64,000 bases of DNA from Arenimonas malthae CC-JY-1 (GTDB lineage: Bacteria; Pseudomonadota; Gammaproteobacteria; Xanthomonadales; Xanthomonadaceae): contig NZ_AVCH01000001.1 in assembly GCF_000747075.1 (NCBI RefSeq), positions 1-64,000 on the forward strand. Direction: 5' to 3'. The notes under the pieces were generated by a model. The model was not told the origin of the DNA. It was given only the letters and a program-made list of their open reading frames with translations, and ran no database searches. Position 1 is the first letter of the stretch, and every line of letters begins with the position of its first letter. The position numbers were made by a program, and so were the translations under genes. Shown piece by piece: positions 34,403 to 44,909 of the stretch.

Positions 34403-35089
34403 ATGCCCGCCATGCCTGCCGATTTCCGCGACCACGACGTGCTGCTGGCGCTGCTGCCGATCGCCTCGGTGCCGGCGATGCCCGGCTGGCTCGGTGGCGA
34501 GGAGCGCGACCGCCTCGCCGCCATCGCCGCGGGCCCGCGCCGCGCCCAGTTCCTGGCCGGGCACGTCCTGGCCCGCCAACTGGCCGCGGCGTTCGCCGGC
34601 GGCGAACCGCCCGACTGGCACTTCCATGTCGCCGCGGCGCAGCGCCGCGAGCTTGTTGGCCCCGGCGGGCGCCGGCTCTGCCTCTCGCTCAGCCACAGCC
34701 ACGACCAGGTGGCCGCCGCGGTCGCGGAGCGCCCCATCGGTGTCGACCTCGAACTGGCGCCGGACCGGCGCGACTGGGCCGACCTGGCGCGCCGGCTGTT
34801 TTCCCCGGCCACGGCCGCCTGGGTGCTGGGCGATGGCGAAGCAGGCCGCGACCGCCGTTTCCGCGAAGCCTGGGCGCTGCTGGAAGCCCAGGGCAAACGC
34901 AGCGGCGAAGGCGTGCAGCGGGCGGTGTTCCGGCGCCTGGACCTGGTGCCCTGCGACCCCGGGGAAGCCGACGCGCTGTCGTGGCCGGCCGGGCAGGGCT
35001 GCCTGGCCCTGGCCGGCTGGCGCGGCATGCACGTGGGGGGCGCGGCCCTGCCGGCGGGGCCGGCCACCGCCTGGAGCTGCCAGGCCTAG
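34403..35089 (+). CDS. 4'-phosphopantetheinyl transferase superfamily protein
   Basis: A 228-residue Sfp/AcpT-like enzyme that would transfer phosphopantetheine from CoA to a carrier protein. The magnesium and CoA motifs are recognisable: SLSHSHDQVAAAV, IGVDLE (the GxDxE motif) near residues 112-117, and WALLEAQGK where WTxKEAxxK is usual, so the first Lys is replaced. No carrier-protein or synthase genes lie nearby. The real start could also be the second ATG (34412). Confidence 0.82.
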   Translation: MPAMPADFRDHDVLLALLPIASVPAMPGWLGGEERDRLAAIAAGPRRAQFLAGHVLARQLAAAFAGGEPPDWHFHVAAAQRRELVGPGGRRLCLSLSHSHDQVAAAVAERPIGVDLELAPDRRDWADLARRLFSPATAAWVLGDGEAGRDRRFREAWALLEAQGKRSGEGVQRAVFRRLDLVPCDPGEADALSWPAGQGCLALAGWRGMHVGGAALPAGPATAWSCQA

Positions 35090-35484
35090 GCCGGCACCAG
35101 CTCGCCTGCCAGCAGGCCCACCAGGGCGCAACCGGGCGTCGCGGGCGGCGGCATCTGCAGCAGATGTTCCAGCCGGCGCCGGTTGGCCTGGATTTCGTCC
35201 TCCTGCCGGCGCAGCTCGCGCAGGCGCTCGGCCACCAGGGCCTCGATCGCGGTGCTGCCGCAGGGGCCCAGGCGCGAGAGTTCGATCAACCGGCCGATGT
35301 CGGCGATGCGGAAGCCCAGGTCGCGGGCATTGCGGATGAAGCGGAGGGTGCGGATCTCCTCGGCGCCATAGTCGCGGTGGCCGGACTCGCGCCTGCGCGG
35401 CGAATGCAGGATGCCCTGGGCTTCGTAGTGCCGGATCATGCGGGCGCTGAGCCCGGTGAGCTTGGAAACCTTGCCGATGTTCAT
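35086..35484 (-). CDS. MerR family transcriptional regulator
   Basis: A 132-residue activator-type regulator with a typical MerR winged helix (NIGKVSKLTGLSARMIRHYE, residues 2-21) and a long dimerisation helix. It has Cys at 75 and 119 only and lacks the two-Cys metal loop of CueR, so the inducer is unclear; PGPC-type Cys75 lies at the position used by MerR-type regulators in the first metal contact. It is divergent from the autotransporter gene. A perfect palindrome lies in the gap. Confidence 0.82.
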   Translation of the reverse strand: MNIGKVSKLTGLSARMIRHYEAQGILHSPRRRESGHRDYGAEEIRTLRFIRNARDLGFRIADIGRLIELSRLGPCGSTAIEALVAERLRELRRQEDEIQANRRRLEHLLQMPPPATPGCALVGLLAGELVPA

Positions 35485-35568
35485 GGCACCGATTCTCCAT
35501 GGCGCGAACACGTCGTCGAGTGCAGCCAGCGCCATTCCGGTGGTCCGCCGAAGGTGACTTCCTGGCTA

Positions 35569-35600
35569 TTGAGCCTGCCACGGTGGCAAGCCCCAGGATC
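35569..35600 (+). promoter_or_regulatory. Possible MerR-type operator in the divergent gap
   Basis: A perfect inverted repeat TGCCAC-G-GTGGCA at 35576-35588 follows a -35-like TTGAGC (35569-35574), with a weak AGGATC 20 bases further. A dyad in a long spacer is the MerR operator layout. The -10 is poor, so the assignment is tentative. Confidence 0.35.
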
Positions 35601-35636
35601 GAGGCTCGGGGAGCCTTCGACTACTGGAGAACACGC

Positions 35637-38600
35637 TTGGAAACGAACCATCCGCTGCACCGGACCCGGGCCCGCGGCATCGCGGCGCGCCGCGCGCCGC
35701 TGGCCCTGGCCATTGCCTCCTACTGGCGCGGCGCCGCGCTCGGTCGCGTCGCGTTCGCGGGCCTGGTCGGCCTGGCCGCGCTGCAGCCGCTTTCGGCGCT
35801 GGCCGCCGAAGAATGCGGCGCCGCCGCCCCGGGCGGCACGGTAACCTGCGCCCCGGGTGCCGAACCCTACGAGGGCATCGACTACCAGGGCGTCCAGGAC
35901 TTCGAGGTCGTGCTGGGCAGCGGCGCGCAGGTGCATGGCTCGGTGGCCGTGATGGGTGACGGCGAGGTCCGTTTCACCGCGGAAGCCGGCACCGAGGTGG
36001 TCGGCGGGGTGGCGCCGGCGATCGAGGTCGCGTCCACCAGCGGCCGCGTGTCGGTGGTGGCCGACCAGGTCCAGGGCGGCCTGCACGGCATCGCCGCGCT
36101 TTCCGGCGGCGGCGACGTCAGCGTGGTGGCCGATCGCGTGGCCGCCGACATCGCCATCCAGGCCGAAAGCTTCACCGGAAACGTTTCGGTCACCGCGCGC
36201 GAGCTCCACGGCGGCGCCGGCGGCGCGGGCGTGGTGGCCGGCACCGTCACCGGCGACATCGCCGTCTCGGTCGGCGAGATCCACGTCCAGGACGCGCTCT
36301 ACAGCCAGGGCGTGTTCGCCATTTCCGACAGCGGCGCCATCGACGTCGACGTCGGCAGCATTGCCATCGCCGGCCACCGCAGCGAAGGCATCCGCGCGCT
36401 GACCCTCAGCGGCGACATCGACATCCGCGCCGGCGACGTCTGGATGGACGGCGGCGAGATCGTCGGCATCTTCGCCGGCAGCGACACCGGCGACGTCAGC
36501 ATCGAGGCCGGCAACGTCGGCGTGTTCGGCGACGTCGCCCGCGGCATCTTCGTCGACACCTACGCCGACATCGACGTGCGCGCCGACAGCGTGCAGACCA
36601 ACGGCTTCATCGCCGACGGCCTGCAGCTGCTTTCCCTGGACGGAAACATCCGCGCGGAAGTCGGGTCCATCGAAGCCGGCGGCGACTGGTCCACCGGCAT
36701 CAGCGCCGAGACCGGCGGCGCCGTGGACTTCCAACTGGGCACGGTGCGCACCTACGGCGAATACAGCGCCGGCGTCGGCGCCTTCGCCGGCGGCGACGTG
36801 TCCATCGTGGTGGACCGCATCGAAGCCTTCGGCAACGGGTCATCGGGCATCGTGGTGGGCACCGGCGAGGGCAACCAGCACCTGGTGGTCGGCAGCGTCA
36901 TCTCGCATTTCGAAGGCGGCGACCTGACCGCGGCCATCGCCACCAGCACCTGGTCGGGCGACACGCGGATCGAGGTGCTCGACGAAGTGGTGGCGCTCAA
37001 CGGCCCGGCCATCCTCAGCGAAAGCATCGAGGGCGGCGTCCGGGTGGACGTGCATGAGAACGCCTTCGTGTTCGGCAGCCTGGCCGGCATCATGGCCCAC
37101 TCGGGCACCGGGACCCGGGTGGACATCGCCGGCATCGTGCTGGGCGGCGAAGGCCCATCGCTGCAGGTCAGTGGCGGTGGCTCCGACATCCGCGTCGCCG
37201 CCACGGGCCGCCTGTGGGGGCCGTTCCAGCTGAGCGAGGGCGTAGACGTCCTGGCCAACGACGGCCGCATCTACCTCGAGGGCACCAGCGACTTCGGCGA
37301 CGGCGCCGACCGCCTGGTCAACCGCGGCCTGCTGGCGCTGGCGCCACTGGCCGGGCCCGCTGCCTCGGTGCGGGTGGACGGCCTGGAGCGCCTGGAGAAC
37401 GCCGGCCGCATCAGCCTGGTGAACCACCGCACCGGCGACCTGATGTCGTTCTCCGGCGAGCTGGTGGGCGGCGGCACGTCGCGTGTCGCGCTCGATGTTT
37501 CCCTGCTGGCCGGCGGCAGCGCGGACACCCTGGAAGTGGGCAGCGCCTCGGGCACCACCGTCATCGAGCTGAACCTGCTCCAGGCCGCGAGCGGCCTGGG
37601 CCTGGACGGCCCGGTGCTGGCCCGGGCCACGGGCACGGCGACGGGCGGGGAGTTCGTGCTGGCCCAGACCGCCCTGGGCTTCATGGACCTGGGCCTGGAT
37701 TTCGACGCGGTGGACCGCACGTGGTCGCTGGAAAGCGAACTGGGCGAACGCGCCTACCGCACGGCCTTTGTCGCCGACGGCGCCCGCGCGCTGTGGCGCG
37801 CCGGCGTGGACGCCTGGTCGCAGGGCCGGCGCGGCGGCGGCGAAGACGGTTTGTCCGCCTGGGCGCAGGTAATGGGCGGTGAAACCGACCAGGAAGGCCG
37901 CGCACGCAGTGCGCAGGGCCGCCGCGACGTGGCCTGGGACGGTTCGCACGACGGCGTGCAGGTGGGCGTGGAATACGCCACCGGCGCCTGGCGCGTGGGC
38001 GCGCTCGGCGGCGCCGGCCGGTCCGACATGCGCTTCGGCAACGGCGACCGCAGCGAGTTCGACGGCCAGCACCTGGGTGCCTACGCCGCCTGGGACGGCG
38101 CGCAGGGCTGGTACGGCCAGGCGCTGCTGCGCGCCGACTGGCTGGACCTGGACACGCGCTGGACCAGCGTCGGCATCCACGGCGAGCAGGTCGCGCGCGT
38201 GGTCGGCACGGCGCTGGAATTCGGCCGCCGCATCGCGATGGGCAGCCTGTGGCTGCAGCCGTCGGCGAACCTGCAGTGGACCGACGTGGACCTGCCGGTG
38301 CTGTCGGGCAATGCGGGACGCGTGGACCTGGCCGGCGGAAGTTCACTGGCCGCCGGTATCGGCCTCGCGCTGGGCAACTACGCCGGGCGCAGCTCGCTGC
38401 CGTTCCAGTGGACGGTGGACGTGGCCCTGGGCCGTGACGCCGGCGACGACGGCGAGGCGCGGCTGGACATCGTGGACGATACGGTCCTGGTTGAACGCGA
38501 CGGCGCGTCCACCCACGGCCGCCTGGGCCTGGCCGTGTCGAAGCGGTTCGGCCGCACCGAACTCGGTGCCCGCGTCGAGCAGGCCTTTGGCGACACCGAG

Positions 38601-38639
38601 GGGCTCGGCGGCATGCTCTCGGCCCGCGTCCGTTTCTGA
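35637..38639 (+). CDS. Autotransporter (type Va) outer-membrane protein
   Basis: A 1000-residue secreted protein. A long basic N-terminal extension precedes a hydrophobic signal core (FAGLVGLAALQPLSALAAE, about residues 40-60). The passenger (about 65-700) is built of short repeated strands such as GDVSVVADRV, GDIAVSVGEI and GDVSIEAGNVGV, the pattern of a pertactin-like right-handed beta-helix. The C-terminal 270 residues form the autotransporter barrel and end in FGDTEGLGGMLSARVRF with terminal Phe. The TTG at 35637 has a GGAGA site seven bases upstream; an ATG at 35499 is in frame but lies across the regulator promoter. No protease triad is visible. Adhesin function is inferred from fold only. 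Confidence 0.85.
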   Translation: METNHPLHRTRARGIAARRAPLALAIASYWRGAALGRVAFAGLVGLAALQPLSALAAEECGAAAPGGTVTCAPGAEPYEGIDYQGVQDFEVVLGSGAQVHGSVAVMGDGEVRFTAEAGTEVVGGVAPAIEVASTSGRVSVVADQVQGGLHGIAALSGGGDVSVVADRVAADIAIQAESFTGNVSVTARELHGGAGGAGVVAGTVTGDIAVSVGEIHVQDALYSQGVFAISDSGAIDVDVGSIAIAGHRSEGIRALTLSGDIDIRAGDVWMDGGEIVGIFAGSDTGDVSIEAGNVGVFGDVARGIFVDTYADIDVRADSVQTNGFIADGLQLLSLDGNIRAEVGSIEAGGDWSTGISAETGGAVDFQLGTVRTYGEYSAGVGAFAGGDVSIVVDRIEAFGNGSSGIVVGTGEGNQHLVVGSVISHFEGGDLTAAIATSTWSGDTRIEVLDEVVALNGPAILSESIEGGVRVDVHENAFVFGSLAGIMAHSGTGTRVDIAGIVLGGEGPSLQVSGGGSDIRVAATGRLWGPFQLSEGVDVLANDGRIYLEGTSDFGDGADRLVNRGLLALAPLAGPAASVRVDGLERLENAGRISLVNHRTGDLMSFSGELVGGGTSRVALDVSLLAGGSADTLEVGSASGTTVIELNLLQAASGLGLDGPVLARATGTATGGEFVLAQTALGFMDLGLDFDAVDRTWSLESELGERAYRTAFVADGARALWRAGVDAWSQGRRGGGEDGLSAWAQVMGGETDQEGRARSAQGRRDVAWDGSHDGVQVGVEYATGAWRVGALGGAGRSDMRFGNGDRSEFDGQHLGAYAAWDGAQGWYGQALLRADWLDLDTRWTSVGIHGEQVARVVGTALEFGRRIAMGSLWLQPSANLQWTDVDLPVLSGNAGRVDLAGGSSLAAGIGLALGNYAGRSSLPFQWTVDVALGRDAGDDGEARLDIVDDTVLVERDGASTHGRLGLAVSKRFGRTELGARVEQAFGDTEGLGGMLSARVRF

Positions 38640-38658
38640 CGCCTGCCGGGAGGCAGCC

Positions 38659-39654
38659 ATGCGCAAGGTCGTCTACACCCGCACCGGCCCCGCCGGCGAC
38701 GTGCTCACGCTCACCGAGGCGCCGGTCCCCGTGGCCGGCCCCGGCGAAGTGCGCGTGCGCGTCGCGTGGTCGGGCGTGAACCCGTCCGACACCAAAAGCC
38801 GCGCCGGCACCCGATCATCGGCGCTGCCATTCCCGCAGGTGTCGCCGCACAGCGACGGCGCCGGCGTCGTCGACGCGGTGGGCGAGGGCGTGTCGGCCGA
38901 ACGCATCGGCCAACGCGTCTGGCTGTGGAACGCCGCCTGGGGCCGCCCTGACGGCACCGCCGCCGACTACGTGGTGCTGCCCTCGGCGCAGGCCGTGCGC
39001 CTGCCCGACGGCGTGCCGCTCGAGGCCGGCGCCTGCCTGGGCATTCCCGCGCTCACTGCCTGCCATGCCGTCACCGGTTACGGCGGCGTGGCCGGCCAGC
39101 GCGTGCTGGTGGCCGGCGGCGCCGGCGCGGTGGGCCATTACGCCGTGCAGATGGCGCGGCTGGCTGGCGCATCGCAGGTGATCGCCAGCGTCAGCTCGCC
39201 GGAAAAAGCCGCGCTGGCGTTGGCAGCCGGCGCGCACGCGGTGGTGGACTACCGCCGCGAAGACCTGGTGGCGCGCGTGTTGGCGCTCACCGGCGGCGAG
39301 GGCGTGCAGCGCATCATCGAAGTGGACCTCGCCGCCAACGCCACGCACGACTTTGCCATGCTGGCCACGGGCGGCATCGCGGTGGTGTACGGCAGCGGCC
39401 AGCCCGAGGCAAGGGTGCCGTTCGTGCCGGGCATCCTGAAAAACCTGCAGCTGGCCTTCTTCATCGTCTACCACCTCGCGCCGGACGATCGCCAGCGCTG
39501 CGAGCGGCAGCTTTCGCAGTGGCTGGGCGCGGGCGCGCTCAGCCACAACATCGCGCTGCGGCTGCCGCTGGAGCGCATCGCCGACGCGCATGCCGCGGTG
39601 GAAACCGGCCAGGTGGCCGGCAACGTGGTGCTGTCGGTGTCCGGGGAGGCCTGA
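38659..39654 (+). CDS. Zinc-independent MDR dehydrogenase (quinone oxidoreductase-like)
   Basis: A 331-residue NADPH-dependent oxidoreductase of the medium-chain family. The N-terminal GroES-like domain starts MRKVVYTRTGPAGDVL. The Rossmann motif is AGGAGAVGHYAVQMA near residues 150-165. Catalytic-zinc Cys/His residues are absent, which fits the quinone oxidoreductase (NADPH) branch. The substrate is unknown. Confidence 0.87.
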   Translation: MRKVVYTRTGPAGDVLTLTEAPVPVAGPGEVRVRVAWSGVNPSDTKSRAGTRSSALPFPQVSPHSDGAGVVDAVGEGVSAERIGQRVWLWNAAWGRPDGTAADYVVLPSAQAVRLPDGVPLEAGACLGIPALTACHAVTGYGGVAGQRVLVAGGAGAVGHYAVQMARLAGASQVIASVSSPEKAALALAAGAHAVVDYRREDLVARVLALTGGEGVQRIIEVDLAANATHDFAMLATGGIAVVYGSGQPEARVPFVPGILKNLQLAFFIVYHLAPDDRQRCERQLSQWLGAGALSHNIALRLPLERIADAHAAVETGQVAGNVVLSVSGEA

Positions 39655-39662
39655 GCCTCCCC
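39643..39662. terminator. Perfect hairpin at the stop codon of the dehydrogenase gene
   Basis: GGGGAGGC-CTGA-GCCTCCCC forms an eight-pair stem with a four-base loop that contains the TGA stop. There is no T-tract, so it is at best a weak or bidirectional terminator between convergent genes. Confidence 0.4.
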
Positions 39663-39673
39663 GCTGCCCGGGC

Positions 39674-40159
39674 TTACTGCGCGCCGCCGTGGCGCGCGTA
39701 GGGCGTGGCCTTGCCGTCGGGGCTGATCAGCTCGACGGTGTAGGGCTGCACGCGGCCGTCCGGCGTTTCCATACCCGGCGAACCGGCCGGCATGCCAGGC
39801 ACCGTGAGGCCGCGCGCCTTCGGGCGTTCGGCCAGCAGGCGCTTCACGTCGGCCGCGGGCACGTGGCCTTCGACGAAATAGCCCTCCACTTCGGCGGTGT
39901 GGCAGGAGCCCTTGGCCGGCGGGATGCCGACGCGCTGCTTCACCGGGCCCATGTCCTCGGTCTCGACCACGCGCACCTCGAAGCCTTCGGCGCGCATGTG
40001 TTCGACCCACTTCACGCAGCAGCCGCAATAGCGGCTCTTGTGCACGGTGACCAGGGGCAGGGCGTTGTCGACGGGGCTGGCGTTCGGCGGCGCGGCGGTC
40101 GCGACGGGCGCGGCGAGCAGGCAGGCCAGCAGGGCAAGCGTGGTGCGGAAACGCTTCAT
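39674..40159 (-). CDS. DUF411 metal-binding protein
   Basis: A 161-residue exported protein. The signal peptide is residues 1-22 (LALLACLLAAPVATA). The mature part contains the DUF411 core with VHKSRYCGCCVKW (Cys 45, 47, 48) and a later GSCHTAEVEGYFVEGHVPA segment with another Cys and His. DUF411 proteins are found with copper resistance genes and probably bind copper in the periplasm. It is the last gene of the copL-tolC-mco operon. Confidence 0.87.
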   Translation of the reverse strand: MKRFRTTLALLACLLAAPVATAAPPNASPVDNALPLVTVHKSRYCGCCVKWVEHMRAEGFEVRVVETEDMGPVKQRVGIPPAKGSCHTAEVEGYFVEGHVPAADVKRLLAERPKARGLTVPGMPAGSPGMETPDGRVQPYTVELISPDGKATPYARHGGAQ

Positions 40160-40176
40160 GGTCGTACTCCTTCGGA

Positions 40177-41486
<1,310 letters not shown>

Positions 41487-41490
<4 letters not shown>

Positions 41491-43130
41491 GGCGTGGCTC
41501 CGTGGTGGTGGGCGTGTTCGTCTTCTGCTTCGGTATCGGATTTTTCGGGCTCCGGCTCCGGCTCAGGCTCCGGTTCGGGCATGTCGTGGCCCGAGTGGTC
41601 CATGCCCTGGTGTTTGGAATGGTCCATGCCCTCGTGCTTGGAGTGGTCCATGCCTTCGTGCATCGAGTGGTCCATGCCACCGTGCTGCGAATGGTCCATG
41701 CCTTCGTGCCCTCCCGCGGCCGGCGGCGCCAGGATGTCCTGCACGCCCGGCGTGCGTTCGCCGATGCCGGCGTCGCTGGGCAGGCGCTGGCCCACGGCAT
41801 GGGCCAGCTCGACGCGGGCCAGCCAGTAGTCGCGCACCGCCTCCAGGTAGGCCTGGTAGGCGTCGTATTCCGCCACCTTGGCCTGGATCAGCTCGAACAC
41901 GCCGATGAGCATGAAGTTCTGGCGCTCCTGCTGGCGGGCCACGATGGCCTCGCGCTGCGGCACCAGCGATTCGCGATGGGTGGCGACCACGCGGCGCAGC
42001 GCCGCCACGGTCTCCGCGCCCTGGCGCACGGCGTGTTCGCTGGAAAGCTCGGCCTGCGCCACGCGGGCCAGCGCGCCGGCCAGCTGCGCCTCGGCGCGCG
42101 CCAGCTTGCCCTGGCCCTGGTTGAACACCGGCAGCTCGAGCGAAATCGAGGGGCCGCGCAGGCGCTCGCCTTCGGCTTCCTTCTCGCGCTCGTAGCCGAT
42201 TTCGCTGCCGCCCAGCCAGCGCAGCTTGCGGGTGATGCCCAGCGCGTCGGCCAGCACGTCGGCTTCCTGGCGGGCGGCCAGCAATTCCAGGTTGCCGTCG
42301 CGGGCCAGCTTCGCCAGCAGTTCCGGAGCGTCTTCCTCGGGCACCGGCAGCGGCAGCGTGTCGCTGGCCTGCCAGGCGGTCTCTTCGCCGCGCAGGCCCA
42401 GCAGGGAATGCAGGGCCAGGGCCTTGCGGCCCGCTTCGGCGCGGGCGCGCAGCGCGTCGATGCGCGCCTCGCTGGCCACCGCCTGCTCCTGCCGCAGCTG
42501 CAGCTCGCTGATGTTGCCGGCGTCGAAGAAGCGCTGCGCCAGCTCCGCGCTGGCGTCGGCGCCTTCGGCCACGGCCTCGCGCATGGCCGCCACCTGGGCG
42601 GCGGTCACGTGTTCGTACCAGGCGGCCTCGACCTCGGCCACCACGCCCAGCACCGCCGACGCGATCTCGAGCCTGGCGCGCTCGTATTCGGCGTTCGCCA
42701 GGCGGGCGCGCATGGGCAGCACCAGCAGGTCGAGCAGGGGCAGGGAGAGCCCGGTGGCGCGCTTCTCGCCGCCACTGTCGAGCGACATGCGCGAGAAGGA
42801 GATCCGCGGGTTTTCCACCTGCACGGCCTCGATCACTTCGGCGCGGGCGAGGCCGAGGCGGGCGTATTCCTCCTGCAGGCGCGGGCTGCGCAGCATGGCG
42901 ACGCGCAGCGCCGCCTCGAGGGTCATGGGTTTGGCCAGCAGCGGTGCGATGGCGACGTCGCCGGCGTCACTGCGGCCGGCCTGCGCGGCCCAGTCGACGG
43001 CCGGGCCGCCTCGGGCTTCGAGCAGGGGCGTGATGTCGTCGCCGCGCGGCTGCGGGGCGAGGGTGGCGCAACCGCCCAGGGCGGTGGCGAGCGCCAGCGC
43101 CAGTCCGGCGCGGGCAAGCAGAACGGTCAT
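41487..43130 (-). CDS. TolC-family outer-membrane factor with Met/His/Asp-repeat tail
   Basis: A 547-residue outer-membrane channel lipoprotein. The N-terminal signal has a lipobox (ATALGGC) near residue 20. Two OEP domains with long coiled-coil helices follow (about 60-450). The C-terminal 75 residues are unusual: five copies of an eight-residue unit of the type EGMDHSxH, then a Glu-Pro run and HAHHH. TolC C-termini are periplasmic, so this tail could bind copper or silver as in PcoE or CopB proteins. A membrane-fusion protein and an RND pump, which normally accompany such a channel, are not in the window. Confidence 0.88.
41548..41578. repeat. Hexamer repeat encoding Glu-Pro
   Basis: About five imperfect copies of a six-base GGCTCC-type unit encode the (EP)n linker of the TolC-type protein. 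Confidence 0.7.
41595..41714. repeat. 24-bp tandem repeat (five copies) in the TolC-type gene
   Basis: Units start at 41595, 41619, 41643, 41667 and 41691, each with (G/A)TGGTCCATGCC. They encode the MDHS-containing octapeptide repeats. Small differences between copies show it is not a very recent expansion. Confidence 0.85.
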
Positions 43131-43226
43131 GGTTTGATCTCCGGTCAATCGTTCCCGGCAAAACCGGGTGGCCCGGCGGATGCCGGGCGTGTCGCAAGGT
43201 GGCGGGCCAGGGCCCGCCGGCGGCGA

Positions 43227-43565
43227 TCAGGCGATGGGAGGTCGGATCTCGGGCGCCGCGCTGGTGGCGGGCAGGGCGCTGGCGGCGGGTCGTTCGTCGA
43301 CGCCGCGCACGGGCAGGTGGGGCAGGGATTCCGCGGCAGCGAAGGCCACCGGCGCGTGGTGCAGGCAGTCGCAGGGGCAGGCGCCGCCCTCGTCGCAGCA
43401 ATCGGCCGGGGGCGGATCCACGAGGTCGCCGTCGGCGCCGTGGCAGGGCGAGGCCATCGCGGCATCGCCGGAAGGTTCGCCGGCACCGGCCATGCCCGGC
43501 GCCATGCCGCCGGCCAGCAGGGCCAGGGCAAGCATCAGGTGGGCGAGGGTGCGCAGCAGCGGCAT
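43227..43565 (-). CDS. copL: CopL-family metal-binding regulatory protein
   Basis: A 112-residue exported protein: a signal peptide (about 1-27) followed by a Cys/His cluster DCCDEGGACPCDCLHH (Cys 56, 57, 63, 65, 67, His 69, 70). This is the CopL pattern known from the copLAB operons of Xanthomonads, where CopL is needed for copper-induced expression. It is the first gene of the copL-tolC-mco-DUF411 operon, preceded by a CueR-type promoter. Confidence 0.83.
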   Translation of the reverse strand: MPLLRTLAHLMLALALLAGGMAPGMAGAGEPSGDAAMASPCHGADGDLVDPPPADCCDEGGACPCDCLHHAPVAFAAAESLPHLPVRGVDERPAASALPATSAAPEIRPPIA

Positions 43566-43596
43566 GGGGGAAGTCTACAACGGTCGCGGTGAAACC

Positions 43597-43627
43597 AGCG
43601 TGGCGCCTGACCCCGTTGGAAGGTCAA
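43597..43627 (-). promoter_or_regulatory. CueR-type promoter/operator of copL
   Basis: On the - strand the site reads TTGACC (43627-43622), a 19-base spacer beginning TTCC, then CACGCT (43602-43597), matching NANNNT. Long 19-base spacers are the MerR/CueR activation hallmark. The box is 32 bases before the copL ATG. Confidence 0.7.
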
Positions 43628-43647
43628 GCGCCACGCCCGCCGCGGGC

Positions 43648-44136
43648 TTACAGGCCTTCCTGTGCCGGTTCGCCCTTGTGGTAGGTCTCGTACACGATCA
43701 CCGGGATGCCAAGGCCGCCCAGCTGCTGCTCGATGAGCGGCTTCACCTCGGCCCAGTCCAGGCCACCCACGCCGGTGGCCAGGCGGGGCAGGGCGAGGCT
43801 GGCCCAACCTTCCTTCTGCACTTCGTGCGCCAGCGCGCGCAGCGCGTGGTTGACGTTGGCGGTGGTGGCGCGGCCGGGCTTGGCGCCGTGGCCATACGCG
43901 CCTTCCTGGGTGAACAGCGCGACGATGCGCGCACCGCCGGCGCCACCCCAGCTCCACAGCGTGCCCGGCTTGGGGTGCGTGGACTGGCAGAAGTGGCGGA
44001 AATCCTTGTACATCGCCGGCGAGAACTCGCGCAGCGAAAGGGCCAGGCCCTGGTTGAAGTCGTCGTTGGGCGCGACGCCATGCGCGATGGCGTTGGCCTG
44101 GCTGAGCAGGATGTCGCCGGTGACGTAACGGATCAT
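43648..44136 (-). CDS. Macro-domain protein (ADP-ribose binding)
   Basis: A 162-residue single macro domain. Characteristic parts are YVTGDILLSQANAIAHGVAPN at the N-terminus, the phosphate loop region TQEGAYGHGAKPG, and the ALPRLATGVGGLDW segment with the ligand-binding Gly-rich loop. Relatives hydrolyse O-acetyl-ADP-ribose or remove ADP-ribose from targets. It lies 90 bases downstream of the gst gene in the same direction, and the gap holds an FNR/Anr-like box. Why it sits in a copper island is unknown. Confidence 0.85.
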   Translation of the reverse strand: MIRYVTGDILLSQANAIAHGVAPNDDFNQGLALSLREFSPAMYKDFRHFCQSTHPKPGTLWSWGGAGGARIVALFTQEGAYGHGAKPGRATTANVNHALRALAHEVQKEGWASLALPRLATGVGGLDWAEVKPLIEQQLGGLGIPVIVYETYHKGEPAQEGL

Positions 44137-44203
44137 GTGAACTCCCTGGCGCGATGGCCGTGACTGGTGGATTCCATGTTCCGCCTGCCGACGCCCGGCG
44201 GCC

Positions 44204-44217
44204 TTGACCGGCATCAA
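44204..44217. promoter_or_regulatory. FNR/Anr-like box upstream of the macro-domain gene
   Basis: TTGACCGGCATCAA differs from the FNR consensus TTGAT-N4-ATCAA at one base. Its centre is 74 bases before the macro-domain ATG, a possible activator position. No anaerobic regulator gene is in the window. Confidence 0.4.
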
Positions 44218-44226
44218 TCCGCGGGT

Positions 44227-44877
44227 TCAGTCGGTGAGGCGCTTGAGGCTGTCCAGGCGCACGCCCTCGCGGGCCACCACTTCGGCCAGTGACGGGTGCT
44301 GCGACAGGTGCTGGCGCAGCGCCTCGCAGTGCGGGCCTAGCCCGCCGGGCGCCACGGCCGCGCTCCAGCGCAGGAACACCGCGGTGTAGAAGGCGAGGAA
44401 ACCGGCGGGTTCGCCGGGCCCCCAGCTGCCTTCGCCCAGGCGGCGGTCGAGTTCGGCGTAGAACTCGAGCAGGCGGCGCGTGGCGGTGGCCTTGAGCGCA
44501 TCGTGCGCGGCGGGATCGTCGGAGAACCAACCGGGAATCCACAGCGCGCGGTAGAGCGGATGGATGTCGCTCGAGAGGCGCTGTATCGCGGCCATGGCCA
44601 GCGCACGGTCGAAATCGCCGTGCGGCAGCAGGCCGGCTTCCGGGAAACGGCGGTCGAGGAAGTCGGCGATGGCCACGGCTTCGGTAAGCGGCCGCCCGTC
44701 GACCACCAGGGTGGGCACGCGTCCCTGCGGGTTCAGGCGCAGGTATTCCGGCGCCAGCTGCAGTTTCTGGCGCAGGTCCACGTTCACCGCCTCGTAGGCG
44801 GCGCCGGCGTGTTCCAGCGCGGCGTGCACCGCCAGCGAACAGGCGCCGGGGGAGTAGAACAGGACGAACTCATGCAT
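44227..44877 (-). CDS. Glutathione S-transferase family protein
   Basis: A 216-residue cytosolic protein with a thioredoxin-fold N-terminal domain (LFYSPGACSLAVHAAL, in the bacterial beta-class position with Cys 13) and a helical C-terminal domain. The cis-Pro segment RVPTLVVDG and the TEAVAIADFL glutathione-gamma-glutamyl site are present. A CueR-type promoter precedes it, so it is probably copper-induced and may protect thiols or ligate copper-glutathione. The substrate is unknown. Confidence 0.88.
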   Translation of the reverse strand: MHEFVLFYSPGACSLAVHAALEHAGAAYEAVNVDLRQKLQLAPEYLRLNPQGRVPTLVVDGRPLTEAVAIADFLDRRFPEAGLLPHGDFDRALAMAAIQRLSSDIHPLYRALWIPGWFSDDPAAHDALKATATRRLLEFYAELDRRLGEGSWGPGEPAGFLAFYTAVFLRWSAAVAPGGLGPHCEALRQHLSQHPSLAEVVAREGVRLDSLKRLTD

Positions 44878-44909
44878 GGCGGTTTTCCGGGGCGGAGGTC
44901 AGGTGCGCC

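Noticed and set aside
35499-35636. ATG at 35499 as the autotransporter start
   Set aside because: It would put 46 extra residues without signal features over the divergent promoter. The TTG at 35637 has a better ribosome site.
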